Shown here: piece after piece, positions 26,313 through 35,967 of the stretch
Position numbering within the stretch: the stretch's first letter is position 1
How the letters are laid out: each line of letters begins with the position of its first letter
Assembly: GCF_014652275.1 (NCBI RefSeq)
Contig: NZ_BMYM01000005.1
Coordinates: 1-64,000 of the forward strand
Direction of reading: 5' to 3'
From: Parahalioglobus pacificus
GTDB lineage: Bacteria; Pseudomonadota; Gammaproteobacteria; Pseudomonadales; Halieaceae
Length of the DNA: 64,000 bases
Translations under genes and position numbers: made by a program
The notes under the pieces: generated by a model
What the model saw: only the letters and a program-made list of their open reading frames with translations
Database searches by the model: none
What the model was told of the DNA's origin: nothing

Positions 26313-26969
26313 TCACCAATCGCGAGACAGTACGAGAACACCTTCCGATTCCTGCATCTGCACGTGCTGGAGGAAGCTCATCCCCAGCAATATGGTCGTG
26401 GGGTGACTTCCCTCAATAACCGCCGCCTGAACATTCTCAACAGCGATGCCGCCCACATCGACTCGCCTCAACGACACTGTCCAGGCTTCCACCTGGCCGC
26501 CAGCAGTCGTTACGAGACTTGGAACCCCGGACTTGTAGTCAACACCCAAAGCTTTTGCGTGGTCAGTATTCAATGCAATGGTATTGGCGCCGGTATCTAC
26601 CAATACAGTGACCTGGCGGCCGTTCACGGTAGCGAGGGTTTTGTACTGAAACGCGGCATCGCGCCGTACAACCACTTCGCGCGTATCCGGTGCACTGAAC
26701 GTACCGGTTATCCGCTGGCTCAAGCCAACACGCTGTCGATTGCCGTCGATCTCGATAACTGCCGCTTGAGCGGATGACTCAATTAATACGACGTCTCCCA
26801 CACGGTCGCCGGCTTTAAGCATATGCCGGCTACCATCGATCGAGAGAACGGCCGCATTTGGTAGAAGTGCTTCTACGACCACCTCACTAGCTAACGCCAC
26901 CCAGGGAAGAGAGAGACAGATAACAACAGTAGCCCGCAAACACTGGCGGTAGCATAAATACCGCTTCAA
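26313..26969 (-). CDS. Exported retropepsin-like aspartic protease
   Basis: The 218-residue product has an N-terminal hydrophobic signal (RATVVICLSLPWVALA). The C-terminal half is a single-domain clan AA aspartic protease with the active-site LVDTGANTIALN, then the flap region and TILLGMSFLQHV. It would act as a dimer in the periplasm; substrates are unknown. The TTG start overlaps the pgpA stop, indicating coupling. Its 3' end lies 3 bp from ispA on the other strand, leaving no room for a terminator outside coding sequence. Confidence 0.85.
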   Translation of the reverse strand: MKRYLCYRQCLRATVVICLSLPWVALASEVVVEALLPNAAVLSIDGSRHMLKAGDRVGDVVLIESSAQAAVIEIDGNRQRVGLSQRITGTFSAPDTREVVVRRDAAFQYKTLATVNGRQVTVLVDTGANTIALNTDHAKALGVDYKSGVPSLVTTAGGQVEAWTVSLRRVDVGGIAVENVQAAVIEGSHPTTILLGMSFLQHVQMQESEGVLVLSRDW

Positions 26970-27481
26970 CTGAGCACGCTCACCGAAATATGCAGGCAGA
27001 GACAGGCCATAACGCCCGCCACAACATCGTCGATCATTATGCCCAAGCCCCCGTCAACGTGCTCGTCAAGCCAGCTGATCGGCCAGGGTTTAAGAATATC
27101 GAAAACTCTAAATGCGACGAACCCGGCGATGATCCACGGCAATGAGACTGGCACTGCCCATAGAGCAATCCACAACCCAACAAATTCATCCCACACAATA
27201 CCGGGATGGTCGTGCACGCCCAGTTGTTTACTGGCCGCATCACAAATGTAGATACCGGCCAATAAGAGTAGGAGAACGGCGACGCTGTACTGCCACAACG
27301 GTAGCTGAGCAAGCAGCAAATAAAGCGGAATGGCTGCGAGAGTGCCTGCGGTCCCCGGCGCTTTCGGCGACAAACCGCTTCCCATACCAAACGCAAGAAA
27401 CTGCACGCCGCTTTTGAATGGCTGGGGAGCAGCATTCACTTCAGCATCGGGTTCACCGGTGGATGGCGGGATTTCGTTCAT
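26966..27481 (-). CDS. pgpA: Phosphatidylglycerophosphatase A
   Basis: The 171-residue inner-membrane enzyme dephosphorylates phosphatidylglycerophosphate. The PgpA pattern is clear: FGMGSGLSPKAPGTAGTLAA, HDHPGIVWDEFVGLWIAL and DILKPWPISWLDEHV followed by GIMIDDVVAGV. Three to four membrane helices surround these. ATG 27481 is used; an upstream TTG would add three residues. Downstream of thiL this is the usual gammaproteobacterial position. Confidence 0.95.
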   Translation of the reverse strand: MNEIPPSTGEPDAEVNAAPQPFKSGVQFLAFGMGSGLSPKAPGTAGTLAAIPLYLLLAQLPLWQYSVAVLLLLLAGIYICDAASKQLGVHDHPGIVWDEFVGLWIALWAVPVSLPWIIAGFVAFRVFDILKPWPISWLDEHVDGGLGIMIDDVVAGVMACLCLHISVSVLS

Positions 27482-27713
27482 GTTGGCCAAAGCTTGTATC
27501 TTTCTGTCCAGTCTACGCGTGGTCAGTGATACTCGCCAGAGTCAGCCCAATGCCGTGAGGCGCCGCACGCTCTCATTCAGCTGTGACCATTCCATAGCTC
27601 CCACGATGAGGGTGCGCGTAGCGAATGCCAAGTCACGCCGGAATATACGGGAGCGGTGGATGTCGACAGTTAGAGGAGGCTCTGGAGGAGGAGACGCCGG
27701 CAGGTCGGCGCTA

Positions 27714-28634
27714 TCAAAAGTGTTGAAAGCCCGCTGTTTCAGAGGCCTCAAAATCGCCAGTCACCCCCTGCCCTGTTCTCACACAACCAATTACGGAAGT
27801 CCCGGCTGGTAGAGACACACCTGCGGGCAGGGTGAAAAGCAGCTCATAATCGTCGCCGCCTGTCAGTGCCCATCTAAGCTGCTGATCGATGTCCGGCAGG
27901 GATTGTAAAGCGGGCGAGCGCGGCAATAGCGTGCTATCAATCTCAAACGCAACGCCGCTGGCCGCTGCCAAGTGCTGCGCGTCTGCCAGCAAACCGTCAG
28001 ACACGTCGATACAGGCTGTCGCCTTGTCCACAAGCGCCATACCCAACGCGAGCCGTGGCTGAGGTCTGAGAAAACGCGTCTCTAAATAATCAGCAGCATC
28101 TTCACTACCTGACCATCGCCCTGTCTGCACCGCAAGACCGGCGGCGGCGTCGCCCAGAGTACCCGAGACACACAACTGGTCACCGGGTACCGCGCCAGAT
28201 CGCAGTAAAGCGGTTCCGGCAACCACGCCGCCCAGCACCTGCACCGTCACGGTAAGCGGACCGCGGGTCGTATCGCCACCAACAAGGGGAAGACTGAGCT
28301 CTCGAGCCGCTCGGGCAACCCCCTCACTAAAGGTATGCAGCCACAAGTCTTCTGGCTCTGGCAGCGTTAGTGCAAGCGTCATGCCTAGCGGGCGCGCACC
28401 CATGGCCGCAAGGTCGCTCGCGGCCGTTGCAACGGCACGGAAGCCTATGTCTTCAGGAAAAGCGCTCTCTAGAAAGTGCCTGCCCTCTACCAGAGTATCG
28501 ACCGACGTAACGAGTTGCTCACCAGGGCGCAAGTCGATCAGGGCAGCATCATCACCGACACCAAGTGCGACAGCATCACCACGACCATGGGAAGAAAAGT
28601 ACCGATAGATGAGCTCAAATTCGCCCAGCGCCAT
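27714..28634 (-). CDS. thiL: Thiamine-monophosphate kinase
   Basis: The 306-residue enzyme phosphorylates thiamine monophosphate to the active diphosphate cofactor. PurM/ThiL-fold motifs are LGVGDDAALIDL, LVTSVDTLVEGRHF, VATAASDLAAMGARP, the Mg site LVGGDTTRGP, CIDVSDGLLADAQHL and WALTGGDDYELLFT. The start codon overlaps the nusB stop, as is common in the nusB-thiL pair. Dxs, encoded nearby, is one consumer of the cofactor. Confidence 0.96.
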   Translation of the reverse strand: MALGEFELIYRYFSSHGRGDAVALGVGDDAALIDLRPGEQLVTSVDTLVEGRHFLESAFPEDIGFRAVATAASDLAAMGARPLGMTLALTLPEPEDLWLHTFSEGVARAARELSLPLVGGDTTRGPLTVTVQVLGGVVAGTALLRSGAVPGDQLCVSGTLGDAAAGLAVQTGRWSGSEDAADYLETRFLRPQPRLALGMALVDKATACIDVSDGLLADAQHLAAASGVAFEIDSTLLPRSPALQSLPDIDQQLRWALTGGDDYELLFTLPAGVSLPAGTSVIGCVRTGQGVTGDFEASETAGFQHF

Positions 28635-29086
28635 CAGTGACTCGCGGTAACTTCGGTCTCGCGCAATTGCCGTGCGACACGGTCGAGCACGCCGTTGATG
28701 TACTTATGACTATCGGTAGCACCGAATTTCTTCGCCAGTGCCACGGACTCGTTGATCACGACCTTATAGGGAACGTCGATACGGTCACGTAGTTCAAACG
28801 TGCCCATACGTAAGAGGGTGCGTTCAATAGGATCCAGTTCTTCCAGCTGACGATCAAGCAGAGGTTGGAACGCAGTCTCCAGTTCATCCACCACCGCTGG
28901 CACACCATGGAGAAGCGCCTGAAAATACTCGAGATCGACGTGCGCAAAATCGTACTCAGTACGGAATTGCGCCTCGATATCATTCAGCGCTGCATTTGCC
29001 ATGTACCATTGATACAACGCTTGCATGCCGTAGTGCCTGGCCTTGCGACGTTCGGCAGCCAGGGTGTTATGCGGCTTACTGGTCAT
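28634..29086 (-). CDS. nusB: Transcription antitermination factor NusB
   Basis: This 150-residue all-helical RNA-binding protein works with NusE (S10) at boxA sites of rRNA operons. The family pattern RRKARHYGMQALYQW at the N-terminus and LRDRIDVPYKVVINESVALAKKFGATDSHKYINGVLD (quoted in part: INESVALAKKFG, YINGVLD) at the C-terminus is intact. It directly follows ribH without a gap, the conserved ribH-nusB junction. Confidence 0.95.
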   Translation of the reverse strand: MTSKPHNTLAAERRKARHYGMQALYQWYMANAALNDIEAQFRTEYDFAHVDLEYFQALLHGVPAVVDELETAFQPLLDRQLEELDPIERTLLRMGTFELRDRIDVPYKVVINESVALAKKFGATDSHKYINGVLDRVARQLRETEVTASH

Positions 29087-29560
29087 TTAATCGAGCTTGC
29101 TCAGCAGACTAACCATCTCCAGGGCAGAGAGCGCTGCCTCTGCACCCTTGTTGCCCGCTTTGGTACCCGAGCGCTCTACCGCCTGCTCGATGGTATCCAC
29201 GGTGAGCACGCCGAACGACACGGGGATGCCATATTCCAGCGACACCTGGGCCATGCCCTTGGTGCATTCGCCGGCAACATGCTCGAAATGGGGTGTGCCA
29301 CCGCGAATCACGGCGCCAAGCGCGATGATCGCATCATACTTTTTCTGGACGGCAAGTTGGCGGCACACCAGCGGAATCTCAAAGGCACCTGGTGCGCGCA
29401 CAATCGTAATCTGTTTGTCGTTAACACCGTGGCGACGCAGTGCATCCAGCGCACCCTCCAGCAGGTGTTCTACGACAAAGCTGTTCCAGCGCCCTACAAC
29501 AATTGCGTAACTACCCTTACCGCTGGTGAAGTCACCTTCTACTGTTTTGATGTCAGCCAT
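29087..29560 (-). CDS. ribH: 6,7-dimethyl-8-ribityllumazine synthase
   Basis: The 157-residue subunit of an icosahedral or pentameric enzyme makes the penultimate riboflavin intermediate. Motifs are [20 protein letters not shown], the substrate loop [32 protein letters not shown] with the catalytic His, and [15 protein letters not shown]. It sits between ribBX and nusB in one polycistronic run. Confidence 0.96.
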   Translation of the reverse strand: MADIKTVEGDFTSGKGSYAIVVGRWNSFVVEHLLEGALDALRRHGVNDKQITIVRAPGAFEIPLVCRQLAVQKKYDAIIALGAVIRGGTPHFEHVAGECTKGMAQVSLEYGIPVSFGVLTVDTIEQAVERSGTKAGNKGAEAALSALEMVSLLSKLD

Positions 29561-29569
29561 TTTTTGTCC

Positions 29570-30673
29570 TCAAGGAGTGACGTAGTCCTCGACTTCTAGC
29601 CCAAAGCCGGAAATCGCATTGTACTTGATCGGTGCGCCCATCAGGTGAATCTTGCCCACCCCCAGATCGCGCAAAATTTGTGAGCCCAGGCCCACTGTGG
29701 TGTAGGCATCACCAGACTGGGCTGCCCCAATTGTTTGCTCACCCAGTGCCATGTCGATACTGCCCAGAAGCTGGTCGGCACTCTCTGCCCGGGAGAGTAA
29801 AACCACAACGCCCTTGCCCGCCTCAGCAACCCGCAGCAAACACTTGTCGAGGCTCCAGGAGGGGCGATCAGCCAACTCGTTCCTCACAAGGTCGCGCATT
29901 GCGGAGGCCACGTGCACCCGGACCAATGTGGGCTCGTCAGCTGTAATCTCCCCCATCGCCAGGGCGAGGTGAACCTGACCGTCAGTCTGATCACTGTAAG
30001 CGCGCAGCTCGAAGTGGCCGTAGCGAGTGTCTACTCCCCCCTCACGCAATACTTTGATGGTTCTTTCATTCGCCAGACGGAAGTGGATAAGGTCTGCGAT
30101 TGTGCCCACCTTCAGACCGTGTTCCTGGGCGAAAGCCGCCAGCGCAGGGCCATCCGCCAGCACGCCTTCGGGGGTGAGAATGTCCGCAATCACGGCAGCC
30201 GGGGTTAAACCCGCCAAGCGCGCATAATCATTGGCCGCCTCAGTATGGCCGGCACGCACCAGCACACCACCGGGTACCACCTCTAGCGGGAAAATATGCC
30301 CGGGCTGAACGATGTCCGCCGGCTTGGCATGCGGAGCAACTGCCGCTTGAACGGTCAGCGCGCGATCCGCTGCTGAAATACCGGTATCGATGCCCTCAGT
30401 AGCTTCGATAGACAAAGTAAAATTGGACTTTTCGCCAATAGCGCCTTCAACCATCGGAGGCAGATTCAGTTGACGACAACGCTCTTCGGTCAGTGTTAGG
30501 CACACCAGACCTCGGGCTTGACGCGCCATGAAATTGACATGGTGAGCATCGCAATGCTCCGCGGCTACCATCACCACACCTTCATTGTTGCTGTCGGCAT
30601 CATCATCAAGCAGCACAATCATGCGACCCTGGCGTACATCGCTGATCAACTCGTCGACACTGTTAACTTGCAT
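29570..30673 (-). CDS. ribBX: 3,4-dihydroxy-2-butanone 4-phosphate synthase with degenerate GTP cyclohydrolase II domain
   Basis: The protein has 367 residues. The N-terminal ~200 are an intact RibB (LLDDDADSNNEGVVMVAAEH, HVNFMARQARGLVCL, TEGIDTGISAADRA, VRAGHTEAANDYARLAGL). It converts ribulose 5-phosphate to the four-carbon riboflavin precursor. The C-terminal ~160 residues align with GTP cyclohydrolase II, but the zinc cysteine cluster (SECLTGD...RCDCG in true RibA) is missing and the region reads VASAMRDLVRNEL. This is the RibBX form, so GTP cyclohydrolase activity must come from a separate RibA not in this window. Confidence 0.92.
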   Translation of the reverse strand: MQVNSVDELISDVRQGRMIVLLDDDADSNNEGVVMVAAEHCDAHHVNFMARQARGLVCLTLTEERCRQLNLPPMVEGAIGEKSNFTLSIEATEGIDTGISAADRALTVQAAVAPHAKPADIVQPGHIFPLEVVPGGVLVRAGHTEAANDYARLAGLTPAAVIADILTPEGVLADGPALAAFAQEHGLKVGTIADLIHFRLANERTIKVLREGGVDTRYGHFELRAYSDQTDGQVHLALAMGEITADEPTLVRVHVASAMRDLVRNELADRPSWSLDKCLLRVAEAGKGVVVLLSRAESADQLLGSIDMALGEQTIGAAQSGDAYTTVGLGSQILRDLGVGKIHLMGAPIKYNAISGFGLEVEDYVTP

Positions 30674-30687
30674 CAGGCGTCACTCCT

Positions 30688-31353
30688 TCAGTGGTCGGCC
30701 GGGGACAGATAGCCATTGTCTGCCAATGTTTGCAGGGAGAGTCCATCGCCGGCTGCAGCGCCGGAACCCAACACCAAACGCTCCAGATAACGCGCGATCA
30801 CATCCACTTCCAGATTTACCCGACTGCCGGGGCGGTATTCACCAAACACCGTCTCAGCCATGGTTTGCGGAATGATGTTTAGATCGAACTCGGCACCATT
30901 GACCGCATTCACTGTGAGGCTGGTGCCATCAATACAAATGCTGCCTTTGTGAGCAATGTATTTTGCAAGCTCATCGGGTGCGCGCAGCACGAATCGCCAC
31001 GAGCGCGCATCCTCTTGCAGCGAGACTATTTCGCCTACTCCATCCACGTGGCCGCTGACGATGTGACCACCCAGCCGGCTCTCGGGCGTCAATGCTTTCT
31101 CCAAGTTGACGCGCGACCCCTGGGAGAGCTGACTCAACGTAGTGAAGTTCAGGGTCTCTACTGAGACATCGGCCCAAAACCCATCCCCGGGTAAATCTGT
31201 GACGGTGAGGCACACGCCGTTGGTTGCAATACTGTCGCCCAGAGCGACATCTTCCAGCGGCAGCTTTCCGGTGTGAATTCGAAGGCGCAAATCGCCCCCG
31301 CGGGGCTCGAGCGCCGCGATCTCACCCACTGCCTGGATGATGCCTGTAAACAT
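30688..31353 (-). CDS. ribE: Riboflavin synthase
   Basis: The 221-residue enzyme dismutates two lumazines to riboflavin. It is built of two tandem barrels: repeat 1 begins MFTGIIQAVGEIAALEPRGG, and repeat 2 begins around residue 97 with LGGHIVSGHVDGVGEIVSL. SIATNGVCLTVTDL in repeat 1 and SICIDGTSLTVNAV in repeat 2 are the paired substrate-binding segments. It is separated from ribD by 55 bp that contain short direct repeats. Confidence 0.96.
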   Translation of the reverse strand: MFTGIIQAVGEIAALEPRGGDLRLRIHTGKLPLEDVALGDSIATNGVCLTVTDLPGDGFWADVSVETLNFTTLSQLSQGSRVNLEKALTPESRLGGHIVSGHVDGVGEIVSLQEDARSWRFVLRAPDELAKYIAHKGSICIDGTSLTVNAVNGAEFDLNIIPQTMAETVFGEYRPGSRVNLEVDVIARYLERLVLGSGAAAGDGLSLQTLADNGYLSPADH

Positions 31354-31370
31354 ACTGGTGTCCTGTCCGA

Positions 31371-31408
31371 TGCCTGTTTATGGCCTGTTTATGGCCTGTT
31401 CATGCCTG
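31371..31408. repeat. Tandem 11-bp repeat between ribD and ribE
   Basis: On the plus strand, TGGCCTGTTTA is repeated about three and a half times, with units TGCCTGTTTA, TGGCCTGTTTA, TGGCCTGTTCA and TGCCTG. The array fills the gap between the ribD stop (31409) and the ribE start (31353). It may be a slippage-derived spacer. No hairpin or known regulatory role is evident. Confidence 0.8.
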
Positions 31409-32524
31409 CTAGTGCTCTACTTGGGGGACCAGCGTAAAGCGCCAGTCCTGCCCAACCCGTCTTACGTCAACGGTGTCCAGATGGACGCGTTGCGACATGT
31501 CGTCCAACGGCAACATCATCAAAGGATTCGCTGCGCTGCCCATTAACACGGGGGCCATATAAACCAAGATTCTGTCTACCAGACCCTCCTGCAGCAGGGC
31601 GCCAGCTAGACGGGGGCCGGATTCTACCAGAATTTCGTTGTGCTGCCGTTCATTCAGCTCGGCAAATACCGCGTGCAAATCAAGGCCCTCTCCACCGAGA
31701 GGCACCGCGATACGTTCCACGGAGTCAGGGTAGTGTTTGGTGCAGGCGACATCAGCGCCATGGAACAGCAGTGTGGCGGCGCTGTCGTCATACACCTGTG
31801 CGGAGGCCGGTGTGATCAACCGGCTATCCAGAACCGCGCGCTGAGGCGGGCACCGCGTAGCCCTCTCAACCTCCGCGCCACTCAATGTCAGCTCATCCGC
31901 TCGCAGTGTGAGCCGGCAATCATCAGTGATCACTGAGCCACTGCCGGTCAAAATCACGCTGCTGGCCGCTCTCAACTGCTGAACATCTGCGCGCGCCGGC
32001 GCGCCAGTAATCCAGTGGCTTTCACCCGAGGCCATCGCGGTGCGACCGTCCAGTGAACTGGCTAACTTTACGGTGACCCGGCCTCTACCGCGCTCCATGC
32101 GCCATAAGAAGCCCGCCAGCATCTCACGTGCTTGATCGGCCATTAACCCGCAAGTGACCTGAACGCCCGCATCGGTCAAACGTGACAGGCCTTTCCCGGA
32201 AACCGCAGGGTTGGGATCCTCCAACCCCACTACAACGCGTGTGACACCCGCTTCGATCAGCGCTTCACTACAGGGCCCGGTGCGCCCATGGTGGGCACAG
32301 GGCTCTAAGGTCACATATGCAGTTGCACCCGAGGCATTCCCGGCGTCCTTCAGCGCTTCGACCTCTGCGTGGTTGCCGCCAGCGGGTTGAGTGAAACCCT
32401 CGCCGATAATCTCTCCGTCGCGCACAAGAACACAGCCCACGTGAGGGTTTGGTGCAGCCCAGAATTGGCCTTTATGCGCCACTTGCAGCGCCCGGGCCAT
32501 CCAGCGGGAGTCTTCGACAGTCAT
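31409..32524 (-). CDS. ribD: Riboflavin biosynthesis deaminase/reductase
   Basis: This is a 371-residue bifunctional enzyme. The N-terminal cytidine-deaminase-like domain has the zinc motif NHAEVEALKDAG with TLEPCAHHGRTGPC. It deaminates the pyrimidine from GTP opening. The C-terminal reductase (from ~150) has VTVKLASSLDGRTAM, ILTGSGSVITDD and ILVESGPRLAGALLQ, and reduces the ribosyl side chain with NADPH. It starts 12 bp after the nrdR stop, continuing the operon. Confidence 0.95.
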   Translation of the reverse strand: MTVEDSRWMARALQVAHKGQFWAAPNPHVGCVLVRDGEIIGEGFTQPAGGNHAEVEALKDAGNASGATAYVTLEPCAHHGRTGPCSEALIEAGVTRVVVGLEDPNPAVSGKGLSRLTDAGVQVTCGLMADQAREMLAGFLWRMERGRGRVTVKLASSLDGRTAMASGESHWITGAPARADVQQLRAASSVILTGSGSVITDDCRLTLRADELTLSGAEVERATRCPPQRAVLDSRLITPASAQVYDDSAATLLFHGADVACTKHYPDSVERIAVPLGGEGLDLHAVFAELNERQHNEILVESGPRLAGALLQEGLVDRILVYMAPVLMGSAANPLMMLPLDDMSQRVHLDTVDVRRVGQDWRFTLVPQVEH

Positions 32525-32536
32525 GATAGGGGCAGC

Positions 32537-33016
32537 CTAGGAGGCGCTGCCATCCTCGCCGCCGGGGACCGCTTCCAAACTCTCGATAGCGTCACGAAAC
32601 TCGGCGATATCCTGGAAGCTGCGGTAGACCGAGGCAAAGCGCACATAGGCCACCTGGTCCAGCTCCTTGAGATGCTCCATCACCAACTCACCCAACACGC
32701 GGGAATCCACCTCCCTCTCGCCAGTGGCGCGCAGTGCGTGCTTAATGTGCGTGATATCTGCCTCGATATCTTCCATGGATACCGGGCGCTTCTCGAGCGC
32801 CCGCAGGAAGCCGGCGCGGAGTTTGTCTTCATTAAATGGCTCGCGATTGCCGTTCTGCTTGATCACGCGAGGCATGACTAACTCGGCCACCTCATAGGTG
32901 GTATAACGCTCGCGGCAGTTGAGGCATTCGCGACGCCTGCGAACCTGATCGCCATCGGCTACAAGGCGGGAGTCAATGACCTTTGTGTCATCAGCGCCGC
33001 AGAATGGGCAGTGCAT
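32537..33016 (-). CDS. nrdR: Transcriptional repressor NrdR
   Basis: The 159-residue protein has an N-terminal zinc ribbon ([17 protein letters not shown], then [16 protein letters not shown]) and an ATP-cone domain ([21 protein letters not shown]). It represses ribonucleotide reductase genes in response to ATP/dATP. It lies between glyA and ribD, its conserved place in gammaproteobacteria. No nrd genes or NrdR boxes are in the window. Confidence 0.96.
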   Translation of the reverse strand: MHCPFCGADDTKVIDSRLVADGDQVRRRRECLNCRERYTTYEVAELVMPRVIKQNGNREPFNEDKLRAGFLRALEKRPVSMEDIEADITHIKHALRATGEREVDSRVLGELVMEHLKELDQVAYVRFASVYRSFQDIAEFRDAIESLEAVPGGEDGSAS

Positions 33017-33079
33017 GAGCTTGGCTCTCTAACTGTAAGTGTTTGAAGATTAACACAAATCTTCAAAACAGTTGCGAAA

Positions 33080-34345
33080 CTAGCCCCGATAAACGGGGAA
33101 GCGAGCACAGATCTCAAGCACCTTCTGCTTCACCTCATCGATCATTGGTTGAGCATTGCCAGCCTCGAGCGCCGCGAGCACGTCGCACATCCAGCCTGTC
33201 AGCTCTCTGGTCTCCGCCTCACCGAAGCCCCGGGTAGTAATTGCAGGCGTACCCACGCGCAAACCGGAGGTGATGAATGGCGATCGTGGATCGTTAGGCA
33301 CAGCGTTCTTGTTCACGGTGATGTTGGCCTCGCCCAGTGCGGCATCCGCGTCTTTACCGGTGTACGGTTTGCCGATCAGATCAACCAGCATGAGATGGTT
33401 ATCTGTTCCACCCGAAACAATCTTGATACCCCTATCCATAAACGTCTGCGCCATCGCCCTCGCGTTCGCGATCACCTGCTCCTGATAGGTCACAAAATCT
33501 GGCGATTGCGCTTCCCGAAAGCTGACAGCCTTAGCGGCAATGACATGCATCAAGGGACCGCCCTGACCACCGGGAAAAACCGCGGAGTTGAATTTCTTGT
33601 GCAATTCCTCGTTCTCGCGCGCGAGGATGATACCGCCACGTGGACCACGGAGTGTCTTATGCGTGGTTGAGGTGACAACGTCAGCATGAGGTACAGGGCT
33701 GGGGTAAACGCCGGCTGCTACGAGGCCCGCGACATGCGCCATGTCCACCAGCAGGTAGGCGCCGACCTTGTCCGCAATTTCACGGAAACGCGCCCAGTCC
33801 ATCACTCGGCTATAGGCGGAGAATCCACCAATGATCATCTTGGGCTTATGCTCCAGGGCAAGTGCCTCAATCACGTCATAGTCGAGCTCACCCGTGTCGT
33901 GGTTGATCCCGTACTGCACCGCGTTGTAGTGCTTGCCTGAAAAATTGACGCCCGCACCGTGTGTCAAATGGCCTCCATCGGCCAAACTCATGCCCAAGAT
34001 AGTGTCGCCGGGAGTGACCAGCGCCTGAAACACCGCGGAGTTAGCCTGGGAACCCGAGTGCGGCTGAACATTGGCATAAGCAGCACCAAACAGCGCTTTC
34101 GCTCGCTCTATCGCCAGTTCTTCCGCCTTGTCCACGTAATCGCAGCCACCGTAGTAGCGCTTGCCGGGGTATCCCTCGGCGTATTTATTCGTCAGCACCC
34201 CACCTTGAGCCTCCATCACACGGGGGCTGGCGTAGTTTTCAGAAGCAATAAGCTCAATATGCTCTTCTTGACGGCGTTCCTCGTCCTGAATGGCCGCAAA
34301 AAGCGCGTCGTCAAAGCCCTGAATCTTCATGTTGGTATCAAACAT
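33080..34345 (-). CDS. glyA: Serine hydroxymethyltransferase
   Basis: The 421-residue PLP enzyme interconverts serine and glycine while charging tetrahydrofolate. Key segments are [43 protein letters not shown] and the PLP-lysine motif [13 protein letters not shown] (read as [13 protein letters not shown]). It is the first gene of the minus-strand run leading into nrdR and the rib genes, with a promoter predicted about 55 bp upstream of the ATG. Confidence 0.96.
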   Translation of the reverse strand: MFDTNMKIQGFDDALFAAIQDEERRQEEHIELIASENYASPRVMEAQGGVLTNKYAEGYPGKRYYGGCDYVDKAEELAIERAKALFGAAYANVQPHSGSQANSAVFQALVTPGDTILGMSLADGGHLTHGAGVNFSGKHYNAVQYGINHDTGELDYDVIEALALEHKPKMIIGGFSAYSRVMDWARFREIADKVGAYLLVDMAHVAGLVAAGVYPSPVPHADVVTSTTHKTLRGPRGGIILARENEELHKKFNSAVFPGGQGGPLMHVIAAKAVSFREAQSPDFVTYQEQVIANARAMAQTFMDRGIKIVSGGTDNHLMLVDLIGKPYTGKDADAALGEANITVNKNAVPNDPRSPFITSGLRVGTPAITTRGFGEAETRELTGWMCDVLAALEAGNAQPMIDEVKQKVLEICARFPVYRG

Positions 34346-34401
34346 CGGTTCCCCCGGGGATGCTCAGTACAGGCGGCAGCGCCACCTCTTAGAAGGCGCG
34401 C

Positions 34402-34430
34402 ATTCTAACCAAAAACCCGGTCCCGGATAA
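34402..34430 (-). promoter_or_regulatory. Predicted sigma70 promoter of glyA
   Basis: On the minus strand, TTATCC (34425-34430) and TAGAAT (34402-34407) are 17 bp apart, placing the start of transcription about 50 bp before the glyA ATG. The -10 is good and the -35 is weak, which would suit an activated promoter. I do not see a clear PurR or MetR box. Confidence 0.45.
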
Positions 34431-34533
34431 GGTTTTTAGCGCAGGATTGGGCCTTCTGTTTTGTTTCTGTCATATTTCCAACATATAGTGCCACCGCAAG
34501 CACCTACTCGAGCAGAACGGACGACTCGCAACG

Positions 34534-35880
34534 ATGAAAATCAGCATTTTTGGCAGCGGCTATGTTGGCCTCGTTCAGGCGGCTATATTTGCCGATGTGG
34601 GGCACCGAGTTATCTGCATGGACGTGGATCAAGCCCGTGTCGAACGGCTACGCAACTGCGACATCCCGTTTTTTGAGCCGGGGCTGGCAGACATCGTTCG
34701 CGCAGCGCAAGCCAACGGCTTGCTGAGCTTCACTACCGATGCGCGCGAGGCGGTACAGGCCAGCGATTACCTGTTTATCTGTGTCGGCACGCCCTCCGCG
34801 GCTGACGGGTCAGCGGACATGTCATACGTCATGGACGTTGCTGACACGATCGCCAGGCTGATGAGCAGCCGCAAGGTCGTCGTGACCAAGTCTACCGTGC
34901 CAGTGGGTACGGCTGATGCGATCAAAGCGCACATTGCAGGCGCCCTTCAACGACAGGGTCGCAGCATTCCCTTCGCGGTAGCCTCGAACCCGGAATTCTT
35001 GAAAGAGGGCTCAGCGGTCAAAGACGCGCAAAGCCCGGATCGAATTATCGTGGGTGCCGAATCACCTGAAGTGATCGATGAGTTCAGGCATATGTATCAG
35101 GCCTTTAATCGCAACCACGAAAAACTCATGGCCATGGACCCGCGCAGTGCGGAAATGACCAAGTATGCGGCCAACGCAATGCTGGCCACCAAGATCAGCT
35201 TCATGAACGAAATGGCCAACATCGCGGAGTCTGTCGGAGCCGACGTGGAGCTTGTGCGGCGCGGCATGGGTTCTGATCCGCGTATCGGCTATCAGTTTAT
35301 CTACCCCGGATGCGGCTATGGGGGTTCCTGCTTCCCCAAAGACGTGCGCGCCCTCAAACACCTGGCCACCGAGAATCAGCGCAGCGCCGCTATTTTGACG
35401 GCCGTGCACGACACCAACCAGCGGCAGAAAAACCGTTTGTCCGAGCTATTGATGGGCAGAATGGGTGCAGATTTAACGGGCAAAACGGTCGCGGTTTGGG
35501 GCTTGGCGTTTAAACCCAACACGGACGATATGCGCGAGGCGCCCAGCCGCTACCTGATGGAAGGGCTATGGTCCTGTGGCGGGAAGGTGCAAGCCTACGA
35601 TCCCCAGGCCAACGCCGCCTGCGCTGACTTGTACGGGGAGCGGGAAGACCTTGAGCTCACCGACACTAAGGAGGCCGCGCTTGAAGGTGCCTCCGCACTG
35701 GTCATCTGCACCGAATGGAAAGCATTCTGGTCGCCGGATTTTGAGCACATCAAAGCCACATTGGCACAACCGTTGATCTTCGACGGGCGCAATCTGTATA
35801 ACCCTGCGCACATGGAAGAGCTGGGCATTGAGTATTTTGGCATCGGCCGCGGGCGCTCCATCCAGCAGCCCGCCACGTAA
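34534..35880 (+). CDS. ugd: UDP-glucose 6-dehydrogenase
   Basis: The 448-residue enzyme oxidises UDP-glucose twice with NAD to UDP-glucuronate for exopolysaccharide or lipid A modification. It has the Rossmann start ISIFGSGYVGLVQAAIFADVG (split), the substrate segment SNPEFLKEGSAVKDAQSPDR and the catalytic cysteine motif YGGSCFPKDVRAL. The C-terminal domain begins VAVWGLAFKPNTDDMREAPS. It stands alone, divergent from glyA, and may feed the glycosyltransferases in this window or elsewhere. Confidence 0.95.
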   Translation: MKISIFGSGYVGLVQAAIFADVGHRVICMDVDQARVERLRNCDIPFFEPGLADIVRAAQANGLLSFTTDAREAVQASDYLFICVGTPSAADGSADMSYVMDVADTIARLMSSRKVVVTKSTVPVGTADAIKAHIAGALQRQGRSIPFAVASNPEFLKEGSAVKDAQSPDRIIVGAESPEVIDEFRHMYQAFNRNHEKLMAMDPRSAEMTKYAANAMLATKISFMNEMANIAESVGADVELVRRGMGSDPRIGYQFIYPGCGYGGSCFPKDVRALKHLATENQRSAAILTAVHDTNQRQKNRLSELLMGRMGADLTGKTVAVWGLAFKPNTDDMREAPSRYLMEGLWSCGGKVQAYDPQANAACADLYGEREDLELTDTKEAALEGASALVICTEWKAFWSPDFEHIKATLAQPLIFDGRNLYNPAHMEELGIEYFGIGRGRSIQQPAT

Positions 35881-35967
35881 GGGCAACCTAGATCGGCCTC
35901 ACGGCCAACTCAGCAGCGCTATTCTTTGCTAAACTCTCGCGCCTACTTCAGCAAGGCGTGAACACTC

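Noticed and set aside
27542..27751. 69-codon minus-strand ORF between thiL and pgpA
   Set aside because: It overlaps the end of thiL, has no ribosome site and no recognisable pattern; real coding is possible but unsupported.
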